The notes beneath the pieces were generated by a model, which was not told where the DNA came from, made no database searches, and saw only the letters and a program-made list of their open reading frames with translations. Both the position numbers and the translations under genes were made by a program. A stretch of DNA of 9,143 nt from Pseudomonadota bacterium (GTDB taxonomy: Bacteria > Pseudomonadota > Gammaproteobacteria > Steroidobacterales > Steroidobacteraceae). This document shows, piece by piece, positions 1 to 6,077 of the stretch. The stretch covers positions 1-9,143 of the forward strand of contig JAEYXD010000196.1 in NCBI GenBank assembly GCA_023428645.1, in the 5' to 3' direction. Within the stretch, counting starts at the first letter, position 1, and every line of letters begins with the position of its first letter.

Positions 1-225
1 CGCGGGTTCACGCCGCTTCCGCGCACGCTTCGAGGGCGCCGCGCGCTGCTGATCGACAGCGATGATGATCCCTACGGCAATCCCACGCTGACGACGGCGC
101 TGGCGCGCGACTTCCATGCGCGGCGGATCGAGCTGCATCGTGCCGGCCACATCAATGCGGCGAGCGGGCTCGGCGCTTGGGATGCTGGGTGGCAACTCGT
201 TGCAGAGATGGCGAACCGCGGCTAA
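1..225 (+). CDS. RBBP9/YdeN-family serine hydrolase, C-terminal part
   Basis: The reading frame is open from the first base of the window and ends at TAA 223-225, giving the last 74 residues of a protein whose start lies outside. The visible part contains SDDDPYGNP at about residues 20-28, which fits the aspartate segment of the RBBP9/YdeN alpha/beta-hydrolase family (usually S-x-x-D-P-Y). It also contains AGHINAASGLGAW at about 48-60, the hallmark catalytic-histidine segment (G-H-I-N-x-x-S-G-x-G). Family members are small (about 180-190 residues) cytosolic hydrolases of poorly known substrate. The nucleophile serine (G-x-S-x-G) would lie upstream of the window and cannot be checked. The strand agrees with the following genes, but a 209-base gap with a hairpin suggests separate transcription. 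Confidence 0.82.
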   Translation, partial: RGFTPLPRTLRGRRALLIDSDDDPYGNPTLTTALARDFHARRIELHRAGHINAASGLGAWDAGWQLVAEMANRG

Positions 226-287
226 CACGTCAACGCGCACGGCGAGCAGCACCTGTGCGCCGCAATGCATCCCCGAAGTCGGCTCAC

Positions 288-310
288 CGCTGCGCGGCAT
301 CCGCGCAGCG
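288..310 (+). terminator. Stem-loop after the hydrolase gene (terminator-like, no T run)
   Basis: A perfect 10-base-pair inverted repeat (288-297 with 301-310) has a three-base loop CAT and begins 62 bases after the hydrolase stop codon. It is GC-rich and would be very stable in RNA, but no T-rich tract follows. It is therefore either a rho-assisted terminator, a 3'-end stabiliser, or chance pairing in GC-rich DNA. The rest of the 226-434 gap shows no gene and no convincing promoter. Confidence 0.35.
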
Positions 311-434
311 CAACATCGCTGCATCCACTCGTTCGAGCATTCGCTGCAGAAAACGCCGGAACCCGTACTTGGCCGTCGCGTTCCCGCTGGACAACGAGGA
401 GAACGTGCGTGAGTTCTTAAGACGTAGGTGAGCT

Positions 435-734
435 ATGAAGACATTGAAGGTATTGATAGGGGTCGTGGCTGTCACATTTCTGTCGACGATGGCCGTGGCC
501 GACGACTCGAGCAAGCAAGCCCAAGCCAAGTTCAACAAGATGGACAAGGATCACGATGGCAAGTTGAGCAAGGCCGAGGCTCAGAGCGATCCCGTGCTGA
601 TATCGGAATTCGCGGCGGTGGACCAGAATTCGGACGGCTACGTGAGCGAAACCGAATATGAGGCAATGGCCATGCAGCAGCAGCCCAGCAAGAAGGGTGA
701 CCACTCATCCTCATCCTCCGACTACACGAGATGA
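435..734 (+). CDS. Small exported EF-hand calcium-binding protein
   Basis: The product is 99 residues. Residues 1-22 form a classic Sec signal peptide: a basic start (MKTLK), a hydrophobic core, and an AVA site before DD. Two canonical 12-residue EF-hand loops follow: residues 37-48 (D37, D39, D41, G42, L44, S45, E48) and residues 63-74 (D63, N65, D67, G68, V70, S71, E74). Both keep the -x-, -y-, -z- and -12 calcium ligands, so a pair of functional Ca2+ sites is expected. The tail is rich in Q, S and K and looks disordered. The start is supported by an AGGTGA-like ribosome site at 426-431. It is probably a periplasmic calcium-binding or calcium-buffering protein; a partner cannot be named from sequence. 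It sits just before a manganese-controlled cation exporter, separated by a hairpin and a new promoter, so it is likely its own transcript. Confidence 0.87.
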   Translation: MKTLKVLIGVVAVTFLSTMAVADDSSKQAQAKFNKMDKDHDGKLSKAEAQSDPVLISEFAAVDQNSDGYVSETEYEAMAMQQQPSKKGDHSSSSSDYTR

Positions 735-752
735 CCGATTGCCTCGCCCTGC

Positions 753-782
753 GACTTCGCGCGTCATCGGGCGCGCGAAGTC
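753..782 (+). terminator. Perfect 11-bp hairpin after the EF-hand gene
   Basis: GACTTCGCGCG at 753-763 is the exact reverse complement of 772-782, with an eight-base loop, starting 18 bases after the EF-hand stop codon. Position and stability fit a transcription terminator separating the EF-hand gene from the riboswitch promoter at 868-896. There is no T run on either side, so it is at best a non-canonical terminator. Confidence 0.5.
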
Positions 783-867
783 CTCACCGACACTCCGCTT
801 TCAGCAGCCCCTTTCCGTGGCGCTGAGTGAGCACTTACATTGCAGGAGGTTTCCTGATTCGCCCGGA

Positions 868-896
868 TTGTACGTTCGCGCGATCGTCCGTATAGT
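868..896 (+). promoter_or_regulatory. Sigma70-like promoter for the manganese riboswitch transcript
   Basis: TTGTAC at 868-873 (three of six matches to TTGACA) and TATAGT at 891-896 (five of six to TATAAT) are separated by exactly 17 bases. The predicted start of transcription, about 903, falls one or two bases before the first paired base of the aptamer at 905. This is the expected arrangement for a riboswitch leader and is the main reason to believe a promoter with a weak -35. A small inverted repeat, CAGGA 843-847 with TCCTG 852-856, lies just upstream and could be an activator or repressor site, but that is speculative. Confidence 0.6.
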
Positions 897-904
897 CGCG
901 CCCC

Positions 905-1008
905 GTCATTGGGGAGTAGCCACCTTCGCAACGAAGGTAGCCGACGTCAACATACTTGGTCCTCAAGACCATGGCGTCGGCGGCACATTGCCAGGCGAGA
1001 CCTTTGAC
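905..1008 (+). promoter_or_regulatory. yybP-ykoY (manganese) riboswitch aptamer
   Basis: The conserved signatures of this riboswitch class are all present: GGGGAGTAGC at 911-920, TCAACATACTT at 947-957 and GGCGAGACCTTTGAC at 994-1008. The paired elements can be drawn by eye. P1 is 905-908 with 1005-1008 plus 911-912 with 1001-1002. A hairpin is formed by 922-928 with 932-938 (ACCTTCG/CGAAGGT). A long helix is formed by 940-946 with 975-981 (GCCGACG/CGTCGGC). Inside it is a hairpin, 957-961 with 967-971. The class is known to bind Mn2+ through its two conserved internal loops and to raise expression of manganese-export genes. Its position directly before a UPF0016 gene is one of the commonest genomic settings of the class, so aptamer and gene call support each other. 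Confidence 0.95.
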
Positions 1009-1024
1009 TTCCGTGTCCATCAGC

Positions 1025-1074
1025 CGGGCTGGCGAGGGGCATGGGGGTCATTGGATCAAGCGCTCGCCGGCCCG
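1025..1074 (+). promoter_or_regulatory. Likely riboswitch expression platform (12-bp hairpin before the start codon)
   Basis: Bases 1025-1036 (CGGGCTGGCGAG) pair without a break with 1063-1074 (CTCGCCGGCCCG); the only non-Watson-Crick pair is one G-U. The stem ends 13 bases before the TTG start of the transporter gene. No T run follows, so control of translation or of rho access is more likely than intrinsic termination. The 26-base loop holds a second copy of the aptamer's 5' P1 strand (GTCATTGG, 1047-1054), which could pair with 1001-1008 instead of P1. Hairpin and alternative pairing would interlock as a pseudoknot, so they probably exclude each other. Which state corresponds to bound manganese cannot be decided by eye. 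Confidence 0.55.
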
Positions 1075-1087
1075 CATCGGAAATTCC

Positions 1088-1681
1088 TTGGACGCATTTC
1101 TTGCTTCTCTCGGCATGGTCACGCTTGCGGAGATCGGCGACAAAACTCAGTTGTTGTCGTTCATGCTCGCTGCCCGCTTCGCCGGCCGGCACTGGCCGCT
1201 CATCGCCGGCATCTTCCTCGCGACGGTCGCGAATCATTTCTGTGCCGCGTTTGTCGGCGACTGGGCGGCGATGCGCATCGATGCGGAAATCATGCGCTAT
1301 ATCCTCGGCGCCGCATTCCTCGCCTTCGCGGCCTGGGCGCTGATTCCCGACAAGCTCGATGAGCAGCAGGACAAAGCCCGTCCCTATGGCGCCTTCCTGA
1401 CCGCGCTCGTGATGTTCTTCATCGCCGAAATGGGCGACAAGACGCAATTTGCGACGATCGCACTGGGCGCGCAGTACTCGAACCTCGTAACCGTGACGCT
1501 CGGAACGACGCTCGGCATGATGATCGCGAACGTGCCCGCCGTGCTCGTCGGCGAACAGCTCGCGCAGCGGTTTCCGATCTCCAAGATGCGTTTCGTCGCG
1601 GCCGCGATGTTCGCGATCTTCGGACTGCTGGTGCTGTTCGAGTTCGACTTTGGATTGGTGCCGAGCAGCTTCGCGTCCTGA
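1088..1681 (+). CDS. UPF0016/GDT1 (TMEM165)-family Mn2+ exporter
   Basis: The product is a 197-residue inner-membrane protein. It carries the two family signature motifs E-x-G-D-K-T: EIGDKTQ at residues 15-21 and EMGDKTQ at 114-120. Each begins one of two homologous three-helix halves, and the acidic residues are thought to form the cation site. Bacterial members under this riboswitch (such as MneA) export Mn2+; eukaryotic relatives move Mn2+ and Ca2+. The frame stays open upstream, and an ATG at 956 lies inside the riboswitch so it cannot be the start. I chose TTG 1088 because MDAFLASLG matches the usual N-terminus of the family and places the leader and hairpin outside the gene. The ribosome site is weak (CGGAAA, 1078-1083), as expected for a switch-controlled start. 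ChrA follows after 48 bases. Confidence 0.92.
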   Translation: MDAFLASLGMVTLAEIGDKTQLLSFMLAARFAGRHWPLIAGIFLATVANHFCAAFVGDWAAMRIDAEIMRYILGAAFLAFAAWALIPDKLDEQQDKARPYGAFLTALVMFFIAEMGDKTQFATIALGAQYSNLVTVTLGTTLGMMIANVPAVLVGEQLAQRFPISKMRFVAAAMFAIFGLLVLFEFDFGLVPSSFAS

Positions 1682-1692
1682 AATCGCATGCG

Positions 1693-1723
1693 TTGACGCT
1701 GACCCTGGCCAGCGACGTACAGT
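1693..1723 (+). promoter_or_regulatory. Possible promoter for chrA
   Basis: TTGACG at 1693-1698 (five of six) and TACAGT at 1718-1723 (four of six) lie in the short gap after the exporter gene, with a 19-base spacer that is longer than ideal. If used, transcription would start about at the ATG at 1730, giving a leaderless message. This agrees with the absence of a good ribosome site there. The alternative is simple read-through from the riboswitch transcript. Confidence 0.33.
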
Positions 1724-1729
1724 GAGCTC

Positions 1730-2968
1730 ATGGAAGAGCTCGAACGTCAGCGCACCGGCAGCGACATCGACCGCCGTTCGATTCCGCACGAGTCGTTGTC
1801 ACGGCTGTTCCTGCGCTTCCTTCGTTTCGGCGCGCTCGCGTGGGGCGGGCCGGTGGCTCAGATCGCGATGCTGCACCAATCGCTGGTCGACGAAGAGCGG
1901 TGGGTGACGAGCGCGCACTTCAATCGGGTGCTCGCGCTGTACCAGGTTCTCCCTGGACCGGAGGCGCACGAGATGTGCGTGTACTTCGGCATGCTCGCGC
2001 GCGGCCGCATCGGCGGCATCCTCGCCGGCCTGGGCTTCATGCTGCCGGGCTTCGTCTTGATGTTCGCGCTCTCGTGGCTGTACGTGAGCCTCGGTTTCGA
2101 CGTGCACGGCGAGCTCGCGGTGTTGTTCGCCGCCATTCAGGCCGCCGTCGTCGCATTGATCGCGCGCGCGGTGCATCGAATCGGCAGCCACGTGCTGTTG
2201 GATGCCTGGCTCTGGGTGATCGCGGTGTTCGCGACGCTCGGTCAGCTGGCGGGAGTCCACTTCGGCTTGCTGCTCGCCGGCGGCGGCGCGGCCTACTCGC
2301 TCGCGCGACGCGCGCCGGTCGTCGCGGGCGCACTGCTGTTCGTCGCGTCGATCGCAGCGACGGTGTGGTTCGCGGCGCGGCCGGGCGGCACCTCGCTCGA
2401 ACCGCAAGGAACGCGGGAGCTCGCGATTGGCGCTGCTTCGCTCGCGACGTTGTTCTGGGCCGGGCTCAAGACCGGCTGCCTTACGTTCGGTGGTGCATAC
2501 ACCGCGATCCCGCTGTTGCAACGTGATGCCGTGACGGTCGGCGCATGGATGTCGAACGCGCAGTTCATGGACGGCATCGCGCTCGGCGGGCTCCTGCCCG
2601 CTCCGCTGATCATTTTCGCAACCTTCGTCGGCTATGTCGGCGCGGGGCCTTGGGGCGCGCTCGTCATGACGTTCGCGACCTTTCTGCCCGCGTTCGCCAT
2701 CACGCTGCTCGCGCACGAGCCGCTGGAACGCATCATTCACGCGCCGCGCATTCGCATGTTTCTCGACGGCGTTACCGCCGCGGTCGTCGGGCTCATCGCG
2801 GGCACTGCGGTGTCGCTCCTCGCGGCCGCCGTCCGCGGGATGTTGACGGCGCTCGTCTTCGGCGGCGCGCTCGCGCTCTTGTTTGTCTGGAAGAGCAAGC
2901 TGGCGATTCCTGCAGTCATCATGGCCGCGGCGCTGGCCGGCATCGCCGCGATGACATTCGGCGCGTGA
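1730..2968 (+). CDS. chrA: Chromate transporter ChrA, long two-domain form
   Basis: The 412-residue product has the length and internal duplication of the long-chain CHR family. These inner-membrane proteins expel chromate from the cytoplasm using the proton motive force. The first half contains FGALAWGGP at 33-41 and PGPEAHE at 75-81. The second half repeats the pattern with FGGAYTAIPLL at 253-263 and LLPAPLIIF at 288-296. Hydrophobic helices fill most of the rest. The second-half P-G-P-type motif is degenerate (PAP), as is common in long ChrA proteins. The gene starts 48 bases after the Mn2+ exporter and may be co-transcribed with it or use the promoter at 1693-1723. The stop codon TGA is the loop of a small GGCGCG/CGCGCC hairpin (2960-2974). 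Sulfate or a related oxyanion as the natural substrate cannot be excluded. Confidence 0.93.
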   Translation: MEELERQRTGSDIDRRSIPHESLSRLFLRFLRFGALAWGGPVAQIAMLHQSLVDEERWVTSAHFNRVLALYQVLPGPEAHEMCVYFGMLARGRIGGILAGLGFMLPGFVLMFALSWLYVSLGFDVHGELAVLFAAIQAAVVALIARAVHRIGSHVLLDAWLWVIAVFATLGQLAGVHFGLLLAGGGAAYSLARRAPVVAGALLFVASIAATVWFAARPGGTSLEPQGTRELAIGAASLATLFWAGLKTGCLTFGGAYTAIPLLQRDAVTVGAWMSNAQFMDGIALGGLLPAPLIIFATFVGYVGAGPWGALVMTFATFLPAFAITLLAHEPLERIIHAPRIRMFLDGVTAAVVGLIAGTAVSLLAAAVRGMLTALVFGGALALLFVWKSKLAIPAVIMAAALAGIAAMTFGA

Positions 2969-3402
2969 CGCGCCCGCCGAGCGAAGAAAAGAACACAGCG
3001 GTGCGCGCCAGCCCTGGACACATACACCAAGGCAATTGCATACAGGTCAGAACGAAAGAGGGCGCGGAGCACGGCGCGAGATTCCCTTACACGCTGCATT
3101 CGTTTGTCTTCACAACCGTTCGTAGAACGACTGCCGCTGCGAAAAAAAAAGTCAGCGCAGTCCGAATCAATTGACGCTCTCACGGCTTGAATCGCATGAT
3201 CGGTCGCAAGGGGAATCGTTGCTTGCACCGCACGTGCGGCGCACGTTCGAAGCGTCGATGTCCGCACGCTCGATCAACAACCGATTAGAAACGTGTGCAT
3301 CGGTCAGCAGTGGGGAAAGAAATGTGGGCTTCGAATCCGAAGCGCACGTAGAGCGCGCGATGTCACCGATACAGGAGACGCAAGTCATCCGCATCGCTCG
3401 CA
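2969..3402 (+). other. Gene-free interval between chrA and the pectate lyase
   Basis: I see no convincing gene here on either strand. The open frames are short, have weaker GC bias at third codon positions than the neighbours, and resemble no family I know. Visible structures are a small hairpin (CGTTC 3117-3121 with GAACG 3125-3129), a larger one with an A-rich loop (3129-3162), a perfect 12-base palindrome CCGCACGTGCGG (3228-3239) and a small hairpin GCTTCG/CGAAGC (3328-3343). A weak promoter-like pair, TTGACG 3171-3176 and CATGAT 3195-3200 with an 18-base spacer, could serve the pectate lyase gene. The interval may carry that gene's control region, a small RNA, or eroded sequence. Confidence 0.5.
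3129..3162. other. Hairpin with nine A residues in its loop
   Basis: Bases 3129-3139 (GACTGCCGCTG) pair with 3153-3162 (CAGCGCAGTC), leaving a single bulged C. The 13-base loop contains A9 at 3142-3150. It lies about 160 bases after the chrA stop codon and directly adjoins another small hairpin (3117-3129). No T run follows on the + strand, so it is not a standard terminator. It could be a structured 3' untranslated element or part of a small RNA. Confidence 0.4.
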
Positions 3403-4419
3403 GTGCTCTCCCATCGCGCGACCGACGAACGGCTGCGCAATGACCCGCGCGATTGGCGGCCGCAGATGCATCCGCGGTCCGACGCAAGCCACGCGTCGAC
3501 CGAAGCCAAGCGCATGGCAACGAACATACGCTCGTCGCAGGACGAGAGCGGCGGCTGGCCTCTCATGCAAACGATCAATGAACCCTGGAAGGACGATGCG
3601 AACGCCGCGGGACCGTGGGGCCGGCGCGTCGCGCTCATCAAAGCGACCGTCAACGAAATCCGCTTTCTGGCGCGCGCGCATCGTGTCACGCAGGACGCGG
3701 AATTCCTGCGCGCGGCGAACGAAGGCATCGACTTCATCCTGAAGGCGCAGTATCCGAGCGGCGGCTGGCCGCACTCGTATCCGCACCGACGCGATGCCCA
3801 CGATCGACATACGACGTTCAGCGATGACGAGATGATCGATCTCATGCGCCTGCTGCGCGACGTCACGACCGAACCCGACTTCGAAGCGATGGGAAACGAG
3901 CGCCGCGCCGCGGCTCAAAAGGCCTTCGACAGCGGCATCGATTTCATCCTGAAGAGCCAGATCGTCGTGGACGGCAAGCGGACCGTGTGGGCGCAGCAGC
4001 ACGATGAAGTGTCGTACGAGCCGCGGTCGGCGCGCGCGCTGGAGCCGGCGGCGATCGGCGCGGGCGAAAGCGCCGGCGTTCTGATCTTGCTGATGAGCAT
4101 CGCGCAGCCGCCTCACGCCGTCATTCGCGCGATCGAAGCGGGTGTCGCCTGGTACGACGCGGTGAAGATTTCCGGCATCCGCATCGAGCGGACGGTGGAC
4201 GATCGCGCTGTCCGCGCCGATCCCGACGCGCCGCCTCTGTGGGCGCGCTTCTATCAGATCGGCACGAACCGTCCGATCTTCGTCGGACGCGACGGCGCCG
4301 TTCGCTTCGAGCTCGCGGAGCTCGAGAAGGAACGGCGCAGCGGCTACAACTGGTACGGCGACTGGGGCCGGTCCGTGCTCGATCAGTACGCGGTGTGGAA
4401 GCGTCTCGGCAGGAGCTGA
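3403..4419 (+). CDS. Family 10 pectate lyase (PL10)
   Basis: The 338-residue frame (GTG start) covers nearly the whole PL10 catalytic domain. These enzymes cleave polygalacturonate by calcium-dependent beta-elimination, with an arginine as base. Recognisable segments in order: EAKRMATNI (34-42), GGWP (50-53), NEIRFLARA (84-92), AQYPSGGWP (115-123), TTFSDDEM (137-144), VWAQQHDE (195-202), EPAAIGAGES (213-222), LWARFYQIGTNRPIF (279-293), GRDG (295-298) and SGYNWYGDW (313-321). Two oddities stand out. No signal peptide is visible in any frame upstream, although most PL10 enzymes are secreted. The aspartate motif usually found just before the NEIRFLAR-type helix (T-x-D-N/D-x-A-T) reads ALIKAT here (77-82). 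The start is uncertain: GTG 3403 has no ribosome site, and ATG 3466 is an alternative. It converges with the esterase gene, 12 bases away. Confidence 0.87.
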   Translation: MLSHRATDERLRNDPRDWRPQMHPRSDASHASTEAKRMATNIRSSQDESGGWPLMQTINEPWKDDANAAGPWGRRVALIKATVNEIRFLARAHRVTQDAEFLRAANEGIDFILKAQYPSGGWPHSYPHRRDAHDRHTTFSDDEMIDLMRLLRDVTTEPDFEAMGNERRAAAQKAFDSGIDFILKSQIVVDGKRTVWAQQHDEVSYEPRSARALEPAAIGAGESAGVLILLMSIAQPPHAVIRAIEAGVAWYDAVKISGIRIERTVDDRAVRADPDAPPLWARFYQIGTNRPIFVGRDGAVRFELAELEKERRSGYNWYGDWGRSVLDQYAVWKRLGRS

Positions 4420-4431
4420 GCCGGCCCAAGC

Positions 4432-6051
4432 TCACTCCGCGTCGCGCGCTCCCGCCTCGCCGCTGCGATTCGCCCAATACTCGCGGAACGGGCGGCGCGG
4501 ATCGTTCACCGGATTCGTTGGATCGCCGAACACCATCGCGGTCCGGTGCGTCGTGTCGTAGGCGGGCCAGCGCGGCAGCCGCGGATTGTTCGGATCGCCG
4601 TTCGCGGCCATCGACACCCACACCGAAGCCAGCTGATCCGCGAGCCGCAGACTGTCGGCGCTCGGTCCCATCAGTGGAAAGCGAATGTCGTGCATCGAAG
4701 GCGACACGTCGATGCCGTGCGTCGCGCCATAGCGGCCGCCGAACGCGGGACTGGGCACGGTCCAGAGATAGGACCACACCGGAGCGCCGCCAGCCGCGGC
4801 CTGCGCCGCCTTGCGATCCGCCATCGCATACGCACTGCGACGGAAGCTCGTGTCCGTGATCACGCGCGCGTTGATGATGAACGGCGATGCCTGCGGATCT
4901 TCGTTGCGATACATCGCCAGCACTGCGTCCGCATCGCGGCCCGCCAGACGCTGCAGCACCTTCTTCACGTCATCCCACGTCATGTCGAATTTCGACTCGC
5001 GATAGCTCCGTTCGTCGAGCACGGTGCTGACGACCAACGGCACCTGCGCCGACATCGCCGGCGCCGCCGGATCGAACGGATGGCTCGGAATCGCCGCGCC
5101 CAACACCGGCGCGAACGAGCGCGGGGCCTCGCCGCGCGAACGCTCATTCGCCTCGACTTCGGCCTGCGCCGCGAGCAGCGTCGAATACGGCAGCGCCTGC
5201 AGCTTGCGAATGTCCTTGCGCGTGAGACCGAGCTTGTCGAGCAACTTGTCCGCGGGCTCGGCCGCCGCCTCGCGCGTCATGGCGACGAGCCGCGATCCGC
5301 TCATGACGCCGGCGCTGCGATAGAGCCCTTGCGCCCCAGGCATCGCGAGCAGGTGGCTGACCTTCGCGCCACCGCCGGATTGGCCGAAGATGAGCACGCG
5401 CTTGGGATCGCCGCCGAAGGCAGCAATGTTGTTGCGCACCCACTGCAACGCCGCGACGAGATCCTGCATGCCGACCGAGCCGGAATCGGCGAAGTCGCTG
5501 CCCTCGCCGAGATACAAGTAACCCAGCGCGCTCAAGCGATGATTGACCGTGACGACGACGCAATCGCCGAACCTCGCGAGCATTTCGCCGTCGCCGCCCG
5601 GCGAATTGCTCGATCCGCCGTAAAAGCCGCCGCCATGAAAGCGCACGATGACGGGACGATTGCCGTTCGCCCGCGGCTGCGGCGTCCACAGATTCAACAC
5701 GAGACAGTCTTCGCCCATGCCGCCGGGCTGCAGATCGTTGAGGATGAGATCGGCGTAGGCGCGGCGTCGATCGGCGGGAATCTGCGGCGCGATGTTGCCG
5801 TAGTCGAGCGCATCGCGAACACCCGCCCATTTCGGCACGGGCTGCGGCGGGAGGAAGCGATTGCGGCCGCTCGTATCCGCGCCGTAGCGCAGTCCCTTGA
5901 AGACGGCGATGCCGCCGGACATGACGCCGCGCACCTTGCCGTGCTCGGTCTCGACGATCGGGAACAGATCCACTTCCGCGCCCCGCGCGAGCGAGGTGAG
6001 TTGGACCGCCGCGAAGGCGCTGGCGCCCACGAGAAACTGCCTGCGTTGCAT
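4432..6051 (-). CDS. Tat-exported type-B carboxylesterase (second of tandem pair)
   Basis: The 539-residue product belongs to the COesterase family of alpha/beta hydrolases, which cleave carboxylic esters. It opens with a twin-arginine leader, MQRRQFLVGASAF, ending near ARG-AEV, so it should be exported folded. Visible motifs: FKGLRYG (51-57), GEDCLVLNLWTP (113-124), oxyanion-hole HGGGF (139-143), nucleophile GQSGGG around S225 in FGGDPKRVLIFGQSGG, and an acid candidate E347 in STVLDERSY. The histidine is H454 (MHDIRFPL) or H445 (ATHGID). The C-terminal AANGDPNNPRLPRWPAYD is typical of the family. A TTG at 6081 overlaps the upstream stop, but I prefer ATG 6051 because GAGGT precedes it at good spacing and the Tat leader then begins at residue 1. 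It lies 26 bases after its homologue and is almost certainly in the same transcript. The substrate is unknown. Confidence 0.92.
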   Translation of the reverse strand: MQRRQFLVGASAFAAVQLTSLARGAEVDLFPIVETEHGKVRGVMSGGIAVFKGLRYGADTSGRNRFLPPQPVPKWAGVRDALDYGNIAPQIPADRRRAYADLILNDLQPGGMGEDCLVLNLWTPQPRANGNRPVIVRFHGGGFYGGSSNSPGGDGEMLARFGDCVVVTVNHRLSALGYLYLGEGSDFADSGSVGMQDLVAALQWVRNNIAAFGGDPKRVLIFGQSGGGAKVSHLLAMPGAQGLYRSAGVMSGSRLVAMTREAAAEPADKLLDKLGLTRKDIRKLQALPYSTLLAAQAEVEANERSRGEAPRSFAPVLGAAIPSHPFDPAAPAMSAQVPLVVSTVLDERSYRESKFDMTWDDVKKVLQRLAGRDADAVLAMYRNEDPQASPFIINARVITDTSFRRSAYAMADRKAAQAAAGGAPVWSYLWTVPSPAFGGRYGATHGIDVSPSMHDIRFPLMGPSADSLRLADQLASVWVSMAANGDPNNPRLPRWPAYDTTHRTAMVFGDPTNPVNDPRRPFREYWANRSGEAGARDAE

Positions 6052-6077
6052 GGTGACCTCGAAGTGCCGTCGAATGC

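Noticed and set aside
956..1090. ATG 956 as the start of the UPF0016 gene (241-residue form)
   Set aside because: It lies within the riboswitch aptamer; the added 44 residues resemble no family N-terminus and are explained by the structured leader.
947..1789. 280-residue - strand open frame across the riboswitch and exporter
   Set aside because: It crosses a clear riboswitch and a clear membrane protein gene and has the composition of a shadow frame.
3325..3346. tRNA-like T-loop sequence TTCGAATCC
   Set aside because: The flanking bases do not form a T-arm stem and no acceptor or anticodon arm can be drawn; it is better explained as the small GCTTCG/CGAAGC hairpin.
3171..3443. 90-residue + strand open frame before the pectate lyase
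   Set aside because: It starts at TTG, shows weaker third-position GC bias than real genes here, overlaps the pectate lyase start and shows no domain or signal peptide.
4413..4433. Possible bidirectional terminator between the convergent genes
   Set aside because: Only five base pairs (GAGCT/AGCTC) with an 11-base loop and no T run; too weak to call.
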